Shown here one piece after another: positions 34,201 to 44,630 of a DNA stretch of 64,000 nt. The DNA lies in contig OX439036.1 in assembly GCA_949317995.1 (NCBI GenBank), forward strand, positions 86,465,920-86,529,919, written 5' to 3'. The translations under genes were made by a program, and so were the position numbers. Position 1 is the first letter of the stretch, and every line of letters begins with the position of its first letter. Source of the DNA: Acholoe squamosa. Taxonomy: Eukaryota; Annelida; Polychaeta; Phyllodocida; Polynoidae. The notes beneath the pieces are model-generated. The model worked only from the letters and a program-made list of their open reading frames with translations, had not been told where the DNA came from and made no database searches.

Positions 34201-37200
34201 TGGGTCATTGATTAATTGTTGTTTTTTTTTTTTTGTTTTTTGGGGTGTTTTTTTTTGTGTTGTTGTTTTTTGCACTTTGATAAGTCTGAACTGGCTTTGG
34301 AATGGGCTGATACTGGGCTAGGTCAGGTTGCCCCAATTGTAAATTTTCAGCTAGTCCTCAAGTTTAACAAAGCAAACAGATGCATCAATGTGATAATGAC
34401 TATTTAGCCATTCGAGTGATTATTTTGTTTTAACTATCAAGTCTTTAGTTAACACCATGTTCCACGTAAAGTAAATTTTGAAGTGGATCGTCAACTCCAA
34501 AATGCACTTGGCCCAACCCAGGTTCCACTAAGGCTCATGGGTTTGCCCCAAACAGCCCAGGTTATCCCAAGTTAACAAAAAAAAATGAATCCAAAGGGAG
34601 CTTAGTTTTACGTTGAGATACGGCCCGAGAGGATGTAGGACTTTTACATGTCTAATAAGCACGATATTGCTTTGTAAGTACATGTACATGTAATGTAAAT
34701 GTGGTGCCGAAGTATCTAGGTACTAGGGACTTTGTCGTCGAACAACGTGTTTCAATAGTAAACCGCTAGGAGTCACCAGCTATGAACGAAGGTACCAGCT
34801 CTGAGGTTTGATACACCTAGCCCATACTAGCACTAACAGTGAGAAAACAGTATTGCAAATTGATATCAAAGCGTGACATGTGCATTATATTCAGTTCTTC
34901 CATGCCATTCATACATTTTCTACTCTGTGATTTGTGTCAACCATTGCCAATTTCATTGGTGTAACTGACGGTCCATATCTATCAGCTTCCCCTGAATAAC
35001 CATGCACAGACTTATTTATAGATGTCACGAATCAATCAATTCCATCAGTAATATTGTTTTTCATATATAGGACATCCGAGCGAAACCGCGGTGGGGAGAA
35101 TGTGGGGAGCGTCCTTTGAAATCTTACCAAGTGTACACCCAAGATGCTTGTCATACAGAATATCTAATAAACTATATAAAGGGTGTCTGCAAATGTGTGC
35201 CCATTTCCTTAGCGGAGGAGACAATAGGTAAGTACTGTATCAACGATAAAACGAACCTTGTATTGTTTTATCAGCGATATAGCTTATATTCTATTAGGGT
35301 AACTAAACACTTCCATACACTAAGCGCATTATTGACTTGGGTATTTACTAATACTGGTAAAAATAAACTATAACGGTACATACCACAATGCACGTTATCA
35401 ACTATACAAGTCTTATTGAATATCTTTCGCGATCATGTATACACTATTGATAACTTTAAAATTATGTTATTTTTCAGAAAACGACAAGATCTGCACTGCA
35501 ATAGATTTGATCACCTGCGCAAACGATGCATATGGTAAGCTATCACACCTCTATCATGAATAGAAGTGAATATTTAGGTCAGAAGTAAAGAGAGAAGTGG
35601 CCAATTTGAGGTAAAGAATCTGATTTTCCATTGAAAAGATCAGGGTTAGTTAATTAATTGTTTTAGATTCAAAGTAATACTCTGTGTAGAAAGAAATATC
35701 TCAGTTTAAGGGCAATTTCCTGAAGTCATACAATTATCATTCATAACGACTTATCTAAGGGGAACGAAACACCTTGATCGAATGGAAAAAATTATAAATT
35801 CTCAGTAACCTGGGGAAAGTGTCTTGGGTCTGCATTTTTATTGAGATCCAGTATTTAAGTCCAAAAACATATGGCAAGAAAAAATGTTTCAGGCCATAAT
35901 ATTAAAATGAATTTCGGTATGGTGCACTTATATGATTTGTCACTAGCAGGATTTCACACCTGTATTGTGATTCTCTACAACCCAGTTACGTTCTTCACTG
36001 ACGACATGATCAGCAAAATCAAGGACTGTCCTGAAGACTGTAATGTTATGAGATACACCTCTCGGATGTCATATGCTATGAACCCAAATATACTCTCAAA
36101 CGAGCTTATCCAAGTATTGGCACAGGAAAAGAATTTCGATGCAGCTGAAGTCTTCAGGTAAGATAACCATTCTGAAGAAAGAATTTTATTCCAATATCCC
36201 AAAGCATAAATGTAAATTCATTGGTCCATTATGATGAAGCCACTGAGATGACTAATAAGCATTCCGGTTCTCTCCCGTTTGGCAAAAGGGGCTTGTAAGC
36301 TAGGTACTATCATCTAGTGTTGGTCGGCTAGCATCTCACCTTTATCCACAAGTAATGGATAATTATGGTCTTCATATTTTAGTTTATGTGGCACAAGAAA
36401 GGAGCATCCATTGGCTTATATTATTACACGTGGGAAGGCTATGGGGTAGCTCATGTCATTGTGGGCCGCTGGGGGGGGGGGTGGACCTGCTTGCTATATC
36501 CCTGCTATCAGTTTCACTGTACTCCATAGACACAGCTAATCTTACTTTGTTTATATTTTGTGTGGGAGATCTAGAGCAGGTCATGTGACTCATTGATAAT
36601 AGTCAACAGTTCCAGGAAACAGAATCACATGAATACATGACAACAGTTTGAACCCGGGAGTTCATTCCCTGGAGATCCCAGGCCCCAACACATGGAAATC
36701 CCATGCTGTAGTTTAATTTTGGAAATGAGTATCTCAAGGGCCGCATCAATGCACTGTGGACTACATCCTTTTCATTTATCATCCATTTTAATGGTGAAAA
36801 GCGGATGAAGGGATATGGCCCTTTTAGGGATTGTGAAGGGAATAAGTGTAACGAAGGGAATATCATCTTTAATTGAAATATCAAGATTCACCATTGCATA
36901 AATTCAAAAACCAAATTCTATAATTGGCATTTGATTTTTAGATGCTGATGAAAAGTAACCTTGTCTTTTGTTCCCACTCCCTCGCGTTAGGTTATTCTAT
37001 ATAGCATTTCTGTTTCTTTTTATTTCAGAAATAGCATGATTGAACTTGAAGTTTATTTTCAACGGTTAAAAGTTAATGTTATGAAACAAAAGCCTGGAAA
37101 ATCGTTTGAGTCACTTTTAGGTGAGTACGAATTTCCCGAATCTGTTCTTTGACCACCAGTCGATTACCACCAGTCCATTATTCTTTCTAACAGTCCACTA

Positions 37201-38374
37201 TTCTACAACTGATTTCTATAACTATTCTCACTCCCCACATTACACCTTTTTCCCAATACACGCCTGCTTGTAATACGCCCAAACCATCTATGATGCATAT
37301 GCTGAAATCTGCATTAGACCTTTTAACTCAGATATATACCTCATAGAAAGAACCTCAGATCGGTTACTTTGTCCGCTACAGATATGACTATAACATTATA
37401 TGTCCATATTCTCTGTTGTTTCGACTGTTAACCATATCATTGGCATATAGTCTCATCGTGAGTAACTCGCCAGTGCTGCATTCGTGCAGGATGATGATCA
37501 TATAATGGTCATCACCCTGCATGACTATAATGCAAGCGAGTTATTTGAAGACCACTAATATTAGGGAGTGATCATTTTTTTAACAACAGGGGGGGGCTGG
37601 TGGGTTTGCGCGCGGACGTGTGAAAAAAAATTCGACCCCCCCTCTCGAGGGGGTAAAATTTTTTCGACCCCCCCCCCCATAAGGGACAAAAATCACACGC
37701 GAACGTCCCCTTTTAGCCTATAGTAACGCGCGGGGTTTTCCACTGAAAACAGGTGAAATTATTTTGACCCCCCCCCCCATCAGAGGTATTGAAAAAATTC
37801 TGACCCCCCCGGTCAAGGGGTTGAAAAAATTCTGACCCCCCCCTCAAACCCACCGCCCCCCCCTGTTGTTAAAAAATGATCACTCCCTTAGACTGGCTGC
37901 ACTCCGTATAGGCTTTACTACACCCGTAACTCAGTACCCGCACAAAACATTTCAAAACATTATTTCATTTAACTTGAATCAAAATCAAACAACTTGAACA
38001 AGCCTACACTAATACCACAAAACACGAAAATTATAGATGATAATTATCTTGCAGTCCTTAAAGCGTTAATTTTTACATCCGTGTAACCTAAGACCTTGTC
38101 CCTGTACATGTTGACACTTAATATCATACTTGTGTGTGTTTCAGCTGATATTGGCGGTCAGCTGGGCCTGTTTGTAGGGGCTAGTGTCATCACCATCTGT
38201 GAGTTCATAGAGTACTGCATCGTCAAATGTTCCATATGCTGGAGGTACCAGCGCACAAAGCGCCGTATGCGGAAAGATCCCAACAATAGGGCAATGGCCA
38301 TGGAAGCCGCCCAAAGTGATGATAATTGCCACAAGATGGCGACCATGAACAATACTGGGGACACAGAGACATAG
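30979..38374 (+). CDS. DEG/ENaC (ASIC/degenerin-like) sodium channel subunit
   Basis: Amiloride-sensitive-type cation channel of the plasma membrane; family members assemble as trimers. Exons: 30979-31248, 31786-31864, 32053-32454, 32768-32907, 35071-35227, 35478-35534, 35986-36157, 37029-37120, 38145-38374. All junctions are GT-AG and phases agree, giving 532 codons plus TAG. Visible landmarks: the HG gating motif (residues 39-40) after FCTSTTC; TM1 about 54-76; FPAITICNYNRFKK just after TM1; extracellular cysteines including GKCWSFN, RWGECGE and DCPEDC; and the TM2 lead-in LLADIGGQLGLFVGAS with selectivity filter GAS at 468-470. The degenerin position is Ala, a small residue as in wild-type channels. 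The exon at 30979 is open upstream from an acceptor-like CAG at 30937-30939, so a further upstream exon or an earlier start is possible. Ligand and subfamily cannot be told from the sequence. Confidence 0.9.
31786..31864 (+). CDS. DEG/ENaC exon 2: post-TM1 signature
   Basis: Acceptor TTCTTCAG, donor G|GTAGGT. Encodes RTTSGLEFPAITICNYNRF, the conserved FPA(I/V)TICN segment that follows TM1 throughout the family. Phase 0 in, phase 1 out. Confidence 0.88.
32053..32454 (+). CDS. DEG/ENaC exon 3: extracellular finger region
   Basis: Acceptor CTCCAG, donor G|GTGAGC. Carries a variable acidic region and then CYWSGSKEGKC...GKCWSFN, matching the family's conserved G-x-C-x-(T/S)-F-N block. Phase 1 in and out. 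Confidence 0.88.
32768..32907 (+). CDS. DEG/ENaC exon 4: beta-ball region
   Basis: Acceptor TCCACAG, donor CAA|GTGAGT. Encodes GIRVLIHGPNEYP, the conserved G-(I/L)-(R/K)-V-x-I-H-x-P-x-E-x-P type block of DEG/ENaC extracellular domains. Phase 1 in, phase 0 out. Confidence 0.88.
33294..34162. mobile_element. CACTG-ended element, GTTAG family, in DEG/ENaC intron 4
   Basis: It starts CACTGAAAAAAAAAAATGG and ends TTTTTTTTTTCAGTG. TT precedes and follows it, consistent with a 2-bp duplication. I count 11 GTTAG/CTAAC words in 33320-33545 and 5 in 33985-34130, with none in the centre. Same architecture as the TGTTTAG elements but a different word. It hosts a smaller element at 33745-33977. No ORF. 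Confidence 0.7.
33745..33977. mobile_element. Nested mariner-like MITE
   Basis: The ends CCATATAACCTCGCATATAA and (complement of the right end) CTGTAATCTCCCGCGTAGAA are imperfect inverted repeats flanked by TA on both sides. The interior repeats GCGTCTTATA(T/C)GCG-like units. TA duplication and such ends suggest the Tc1/mariner group. Confidence 0.5.
35071..35227 (+). CDS. DEG/ENaC exon 5: extracellular cysteine region
   Basis: Acceptor TATATAG, donor G|GTAAGT. Encodes RWGECGE, SYQVYTQDACHTEYL and VCKCVP, the cysteine-spaced thumb region. Phase 0 in, phase 1 out. Confidence 0.87.
35478..35534 (+). CDS. DEG/ENaC exon 6: short cysteine exon
   Basis: Only 57 bp, too short to show as an independent open frame. 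Acceptor TTTTCAG, donor G|GTAAGC. Encodes ENDKICTAIDLITCANDAY; its two cysteines fit the family's C-x-x-x-D/L-x-x-C spacing. Phase 1 in and out, so it joins cleanly to both neighbours. Confidence 0.8.
35986..36157 (+). CDS. DEG/ENaC exon 7: thumb/wrist region
   Basis: Encodes FFTDDMISKIKDCPEDCNVMRY, the conserved CPxxC-x(4)-Y block. Acceptor taken as ACCCAG before 35986. An alternative in-phase acceptor (CTAGCAG before 35950) would add 12 residues. Donor AG|GTAAGA, phase 2 out. Confidence 0.82.
37029..37120 (+). CDS. DEG/ENaC exon 8: pre-TM2
   Basis: Acceptor TATTTCAG, donor G|GTGAGT. Encodes MIELEVYFQRLKV and ends ESLL, matching the palm strand and the linker into TM2. Phase 2 in, phase 1 out. 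Confidence 0.87.
37564..37887. mobile_element. 324-bp Harbinger-like MITE in DEG/ENaC intron 8
   Basis: GGGAGTGATCATTTTTTTAA at the left is inverted at the right as TTAAAAAATGATCACTCCC. TTA lies on both sides (37561-37563, 37888-37890), the trinucleotide duplication typical of PIF/Harbinger. The interior has several C-tracts, each preceded by (A/T)TTC(G/T)GA. A truncated relative is at 15070-15210. Confidence 0.8.
38145..38374 (+). CDS. DEG/ENaC exon 9: TM2 and C-terminus
   Basis: Acceptor GTTTCAG; stop TAG at 38372. Encodes DIGGQLGLFVGASVITICEF (pore and TM2), a Cys-rich then basic juxtamembrane segment (YQRTKRRMRK), and a hydrophilic tail of about 35 residues. Confidence 0.9.
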
Positions 38375-38514
38375 GAAGACAAACTCAGGCCCCACCTCCT
38401 TCGTGATTGGGGGGCCAGCCCCCCCCCCCCCCCGCGTTTTCCTACGCCCCTGGGACAATGCGATGGGCCATGACAGTACAGTGTGTCACTGGAAATATCA
38501 GAAGTCACATTATG

Positions 38515-38520
38515 AATAAA
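38515..38520 (+). terminator. Poly(A) signal AATAAA of the DEG/ENaC gene
   Basis: Canonical AATAAA 141 bp after the stop codon on the same strand, followed by GT-rich sequence. It would give a short 3' UTR that ends before the (TA)n tract at 38602. Confidence 0.6.
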
Positions 38521-38600
38521 AGCCTTGGTATGCGGAGTTTGATTGTATGTATAGCATGCCTTGTGATGTATCATGCCCACATATATTCCATTGGGGACTA

Positions 38601-38601
<1 letters not shown>

Positions 38602-38688
<87 letters not shown>
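38602..38688. repeat. (TA)n microsatellite
   Basis: Uninterrupted TA/AT run of about 87 bp just downstream of the channel gene. Long Ile-Tyr open frames across it on both strands are artefacts. Confidence 0.98.
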
Positions 38689-38689
<1 letters not shown>

Positions 38690-38691
<2 letters not shown>

Positions 38692-39820
38692 GCATGCAAA
38701 TAACACCGACAAGGTTGATCATGCACTTGCCAATACGGACTCGGGTTCTCTGCCCATTGTTAATGCTGGTAAGGCAGTTTGCTAGTAAATTATCATATCC
38801 CGTCCATTTGTCATTACACAACGAAAAGCTAGTAAGGTGTACATACAGCTGGTCAGAACCAAGGGCGCGTCAAGCACAACTTCAGGGGTGGGGGAGCAAA
38901 GGGAGTCTCCAGCCATTAGCCTTTTGGGTTTGGTCAAAAAGGGGGGGGGGCTAAAGATCTCAAATTTAATGTTAAATTATATGGCTTCATCGGCTCATAA
39001 GTATGATAGAACGACTTCTTGATTACATTAGAGTATAATATATTCACTATTGTCTTGCCAAGGATGGCCAAACAGTTGCATAGGATTCTAAAATGGCACA
39101 GGCGTGCATCAGATCATCTTACATGGGACCTTTAACATCTGTTGACGGCACAATGTGTATATATAAACAAAGGCCAACGAGTGATGTTATAAATAATAAA
39201 TGTTCCGTGGAAAAGGAAATGAGCATACATAATTATTTTAGTTTGTACAGTTTCCGTGACATTAAAAGAGACAGGTACCTGGTAATGTTGGTCTCTAAAT
39301 TCCTGGATGAACCGATACGATAGAATGAAGAAAAACATGAAATGGTATTAGGATATGCTGATTACATGTAGGAACTCAGTGAGTTTATTTGGGTTTCTTG
39401 GTGTTTTATGCTATGTGTACCTATCATATAGCCAACTGTTCAAAAAAAGACTTGTAGATTGAGGTTAAACATGCCCCATCCCCTACAAATAATGTAGGGT
39501 AGGTTCACTGAAAGATCGTATCCAAGCTAAACTGTTATTATTTTTCAGCCATACCATATTCATAAGGAGCAACAGTGCCTAAAAGTATTCACCTACTTTT
39601 AAAACAATATCTAGTGTTTCTCAGCTTGAAATATGCATATTTAGACCCAGAATTTTTACTGTGGGTCGACACTAAAACAACTGGATAACATAGCACTGAG
39701 TTAGTGTTTCATTTCATTTGTCATGGATGAGTGGTCACCTCTGTAGTAAATGTATAGGTTTCTTCATGGCTCATTTATGGCACCTTGTGGCTAAGCCATG
39801 TACTGTTATACTATTGGCCA
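38690..39820. other. Intergenic, no gene recognised
   Basis: No supported coding or RNA feature. A G-run lies near 38940. Confidence 0.35.
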
Positions 39821-39828
39821 CTAGCTGG

Positions 39829-40025
39829 TCTGGAGCTGGTTCAGGCGATACACACTGATAAGAACTGATATGATGGGACCAGCATGTCCCTGGAATTGGG
39901 TGTTAACCAGGGACAAGGTATCCATCATGGTATATATCTTATCAGTGGGTCTTACCTCAACCAGCGAAATTCAAAATGGCTCCACTAGGCCTACATACTG
40001 AGTCCTATATCAGTACAAGTAATGT
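39829..40025. repeat. Dispersed repeat, partner at 21268-21450
   Basis: Collinear with the earlier copy: GGAGCTGGTTC, CACTGATAAGAACTGATA, CAGGGACAAGG, AACCAGCGAAATTCAAAATGG. The copies have diverged by small indels and substitutions. Confidence 0.6.
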
Positions 40026-40029
40026 GGCC

Positions 40030-41453
40030 TTGGATTTCCCGCCCTAGAGAAGAGATAGCCTATATCCATGTGTCCTCATTTTACACACAAAGGGTGCTTT
40101 GACATCAAAATATTAGATGGCATGTAATAGGGAAATAGGTTACTTTACCCAAGGTGTCATTAATCTGTCCTTCTTCCATTTGGACACCTTGGCTGAAATT
40201 GCATCTTTAAAGCCATTCGCTCCTGTACATGTTGTAAGTCTTCCTTGGGATGTCTTCTATGGCATATCTTTGGTGTCTTATAATGTTAATGTTATAATGA
40301 GTATAATGTTAAGTAGCTACTCAGGCTGGGCAAGGGTATTAAATGGTTGTTTAGGCAACTGGACCTGACATATCTTTTGAATCTACCATAAAACTGCATG
40401 TGTAAGATGCACCATACATGTAGCAAGGCACATCCTGAGTTCATGCCTGATGCATAAAGTGCACCTGGACTCGAATTTTTATATTATTAGTTATGTTCTA
40501 TAGTTAAATATTATCACCAATAAGGCACATTCTGACTTCAACTAAATTTTATAAGGCGCAGGTAGGGTTTATTCTCTGATATAATCCATGTCTTACATGC
40601 AAGGGTTTACAGTACTTCTATTCTTCTTATCATTTACTTTTTAAGCCTTTAGAACATCATGCTATTTCCCCATCCTCACCTTGAGTTAAACAGCTATAGT
40701 CACCCACCTTCGTCGTCCCATACTGATGCATGGTATGCCCCGGGGGTATGCCCCCTTATGCTTAATGAAGTGATATATGTAATTCACTTCTGACTTAAAC
40801 CTGTACTTTGCATATGGATGGTTAAATGTATGAGGTGGCTGGCTCAAAGTGAAATGGTAGTGGTCTCAGGGTGAAATCGGCATGTCCCAATAATTGGGTG
40901 ATTAAACATAAATACACTCTATGATTTTTGCCGTTTTGTCAATTCGTTATGGTGTCATACATTAACAATCTATATCTCTTCCCAAAAATACTGTATTCTA
41001 TATGAGGGTAGTAAAAATTATTTAAAACAGGCATGGGACTTGGTTTTGGACAAATTTCCAAGACTGTGTCTTAATTCCTGATCAACGTAGTATATGAGAC
41101 AAGTGGTCTTTTTCACGGGTGGTGGGATATCTTTACTGATGATAGGCATAAATGAATATAAGCTGAAGATGGGTTGATGGATATCTTCAAAGTTATATTT
41201 CTATATGAGTTGTCTTCATTATTCATGGATTAAGACCCAGAAGATAACTCACCTATCATCAATCTTGGCACATGTCATCTTCAAGGAAGCATATCTTCAG
41301 GCTATCATCTCCCGCTTCCTTAATTTATTCTGTTTCATGATATCTCTTATGAAAACTGGGGGGCCACTCACCATTTTAATGTCAAAGTCAACCTATCTTC
41401 TTACTATAAATAGCTGTGCATGGAATCCTGGTTTCCCATTCTTCAGTGATGTC
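40030..41453. other. Intergenic, no gene recognised
   Basis: Nothing with family motifs. It contains the 19-bp segment (40681-40699) that also appears inside the LINE at 41622. Confidence 0.35.
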
Positions 41454-41467
41454 ATAATTTACTTTTG

Positions 41468-42711
41468 AAGATCGATCAACAAATCCCCATTGAACAAGCT
41501 GCATACCGGGCAGGCCGAGGAACCACAGAGCATACCTTTGCCTATAAGATCTTGGCAGAGAAGGCAGTAACATCTCAAAATTACCAGCTGAACAACACAC
41601 TGATGGATATGTCAAAGGCGTTTGAGTTAAACAGCTATAGCAAAAAACCCTTCTAGAAGATCTGGAATCAATTCTCAGTCCGGCCGAACTACACCTAACA
41701 AAAATCCTAATTGAAGATGTGAGATTGATTGTGCGCACAGGATCGCAAACATCAGAACCCTTCCCCACAAAGATGGGCGTCCCCCAGGGGGACTGCCTTA
41801 GCCCGATACTGTTCATACTATACCTGGCCAGGGCCCTGGAAGCAGAAAACACCGAAGACACAACCGGACCCGGTGAACACTCCTACGGAAAACCACCAAA
41901 AGTTGCCAAGATAGAGCTACAAGATCATAATTATAGCTGGCCACAAGAGATAGGAGTTCTGATAAAGCCCAAATACGCTGATGATATCGGATGGGAGGCT
42001 GCAAACTGCAAACACGAACTGACAGCAGAGAAAGAAATAGTAGCACCAAAACTGATAGCCAGAGGTCTGCGAGTAAATGAAACCAAAATCGAAGAATATG
42101 AAGTAAAGGCACATGGAGATGAAAGGTGGAAAAAATGCAAAATTTTAGGAAGTCTACTAGATACACAAGAAGACATCAAAAGAAGGAAACAGCTTGCAAA
42201 CAACGCCCTACTCAAACTACGCTACGTGTTCGAAGATAAACGCCTCAAACAAGAAACAAAACTATGGGTTTTCAACGCCTGTGTGGGAAGCATATTCCTA
42301 TATAACTCAGAGCTGTGGATGGCAAACAAAACCACCAACAACAGAATCGACTCATACCACAGAAGACTACTAAGGAGAGCCATAAACATCAAATGGCCAC
42401 AGGAAATTTCACGTGAGGAGCTATACCATCAAACAAAACAAAGAAAATGGAGCAAAACCATCAGAACTAGAAGGCTATGCTGGTACGGACATGTAGAAAG
42501 GCTACACGAGCAAACACCGGCAAAACAAGCACTTAAAGAAGCAAGAAGAAAAACAAAGAAACTACGAGGCCGACAAACATCAACATGGCTCAAAACCCTT
42601 GAAAAAGACCTACAGGAAATTAATCTGACACCGGAAGCAGCCATAGAAAAGGCCCAAGACAGAAAAGAGTGGAGAAGGGTGGTGAAAGGAAAACGAGGCG
42701 CTATGTGCTAA
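41468..42711 (+). pseudogene. LINE reverse transcriptase, truncated and frameshifted
   Basis: Frame 1 (41468-41656): AAYRAGRGTTEHTFA and LMDMSKAFE (RT motif A; the usual second Asp after the F is Glu here), then a stop. The other frame (about 41654-42711): LLEDLESILSPAELHL, GVPQGDCLSPILF (motif B), KYADDIGWEA (catalytic YADD), then the thumb-like and C-terminal region ending in TAA at 42709. The frameshift lies where a foreign 19-bp piece interrupts motif A. From the frameshift onward the frame is open to the natural C-terminus, so the insertion looks fairly young. Confidence 0.85.
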
Positions 42712-42725
42712 CGCACTTCGTGCGT
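42711..42725 (+). other. 3'-end hairpin of the LINE
   Basis: ACGCACTTCGTGCGT forms a 6-bp stem with a 3-nt loop. It starts at the last base of the LINE stop codon and is followed after about 8 bp by the GATGAT tail. It is a likely recognition structure for the element's own reverse transcriptase. Confidence 0.6.
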
Positions 42726-42759
42726 AACAGATGACGATGATGATGATAATTTACTTTTA

Positions 42760-44170
42760 GGGTTGACTGAAGACCTTCAGCATCCTTGAATGATAAGGTT
42801 GTCCCCTTCATATCAACTACATCCTTCGTAGTAAGCGCACATTCATAAATGGAGCTTGCACAGAGGAATATCTATGTCGAATTTTGGAGCCAACTACGAC
42901 TTTTTGCTTGGCTGACAGGATTGTTTAATTGCCACAATGATTTACAGCCCACCATCCACCAGCACAACCTACCCCCCCCCCTTTATCACAACTGTTGGCC
43001 CTCTCTTCACTTTCAGAAACAAGTAAAGATAACTTGCCATATTTAATCAGTGATTTTGCTGTAAAGACTATGCATAGCATTCTGTTTTATTATTAAAATC
43101 ACTTATCAGAATCTGTGCATAAATGACAAATGCTCACTGCCTTACTGAAGGTGCATTTGTAGACTTTATTAAGTCTTGAGCTGACCAGATCCTCCCAATA
43201 GACTGGCCTTGTGAAATGACATATTTTTGGTTAAATGCAGGTCTTCAGGTGTCCTTCAAAGGCTGGAGACATGTGTCAGAAATGCAAAAATATCAGTAAA
43301 ACAACAGGTTAGATAGAGGATTTCTCAAGATATCTTCATTAATTTGTAGATATCTTAAGTAAAATTTGGAAATGCCATTCACCTATCACTGCCCTTTGAA
43401 GATATCTTCACCCTTGGTGAAAAAGACCACTGTTGTATGGGATGAGGCTCCTCAAAAAGTCTAATACCTTTCTCAATGGCTCTGTGCAAATCACAGGAAT
43501 GACCAGTCTGGCCATCAAATATCAGATTTTTTTTATATCTGGAGGAAGCATAGGCCTGTGAATGTCTGCAACCGAAGATTTTGATTTCTGGCAAAATTGT
43601 TCTAAGCTGGTCGTGATGAAAACAAGTTAAACATGGTTACTCACAGAAGTTATACATTATTTAATGACCTTCCCTAATAGCATCAGTAGTGGTTATTCCA
43701 TGTGTCTACTTTTGCCTCTACTTTTGACCTAATTGGATTAAACCCTGTAGAATACTGGGTCATAGGAGGAAAAACAAGGTGACAGCTGGACAACTCAATG
43801 AATGTGGACATCTTTGGCTAAATCTACCCTATGTGGATGTTTGTTATGCAGAGGATCATAGTCCCTTTTGTTTTGTATGTCTAAGCGTCATGATTGTAAT
43901 GGTTGTTATTGAAGCAACTAGGAGTTCAGTGATATAAACACCCAGTGTATGTTTTTTGGTGACCGGAGAATACACCATACTGGACCCAAAGGTTAACCAT
44001 AACTTCTCCACTCAGAGTACTTTGGCGGGATTGCATACTGAACTGAACCTAGTACTAAGTCCAATTCGTATTAGTTATATCCATAAATTATGTGGATAAA
44101 TGTGGATGTACCTAAGTAGGAAATAGATTCAAGACTATGAACATAGATTGGTCATGTTGGTCTACAAGTA
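42760..44170. other. Intergenic, no gene recognised
   Basis: No supported feature. Confidence 0.35.
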
Positions 44171-44630
44171 CACTGTAAGTAGTAGCCACAGTTATTTTAC
44201 AGCAAAAATCCTTGGCAACTTTGGTTCCAATACATTTTGCTGTAAATCTACAGGAGGTGAGTTGCTGTAATTCTACAACATAATCCACAGCAATCATACA
44301 GTAACAAACCACTGTAACCATACAACAAGATCATTCAGATCTACAGGGACATATGTTGTAAATAAACAGCAAAATATGTTGTAGAATTACATAAATATGT
44401 CTAGTAAAATAACACCAATATTTTCTGTAAATGAACAGCAAGTTTTGCTGTAAATGAACAGCAGAATATACTGTAAATTTACAGAAACTTTTGCTGGCAA
44501 CTGAGGTTCCAGCAACTATTGTTGTAAATTTACAGAAGCTAGGGGGTAGAATTACAGCAAGAGGTTCTGTGAATCTACAGGAACTGTATTGTATAGTATG
44601 TATAGGCACTGTTATATATACTCTACAGTG
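44171..44630. mobile_element. CACTG-ended word element, CTGTAAAT/TTTACAG family
   Basis: It begins CACTGTAAG and ends CTACAGTG. The whole 460 bp is packed with TGTAAAT, TTTACAG and CTACAG words in both orientations (for example TGCTGTAAATCTACAGGAG). Unlike the larger elements it has no word-free centre, so it may be a short internally deleted member. No clear target duplication. Confidence 0.5.

Larger units (their letters stand above)
41467..42745 (+). mobile_element. 5'-truncated non-LTR retrotransposon (LINE)
   Basis: Target duplications ATAATTTACTTTT at 41454-41466 and 42746-42758 are identical over 13 bp and fix both ends. The insert starts partway into the reverse transcriptase domain, so the endonuclease and upstream parts are missing. 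The 3' end is a hairpin followed by a GATGATGAT tail. The RTE-like C-terminal block (RLCWYGHVERL, then GRQTSTW, then KEWRRVV) suggests an RTE-related clade, but I am unsure of the clade. Confidence 0.92.

Noticed and set aside
38158-38712. 184-codon open frame on the minus strand
   Set aside because: It is antisense to the DEG/ENaC last exon and runs through the (TA)n tract as repeated Ile-Tyr; no family features.
38547-38954. 135-codon open frame on the plus strand
   Set aside because: Most of it is the Ile-Tyr translation of the (TA)n microsatellite.
41388-41861. 157-codon open frame on the minus strand
   Set aside because: Antisense to the LINE reverse transcriptase, whose motifs A, B and YADD are on the plus strand.
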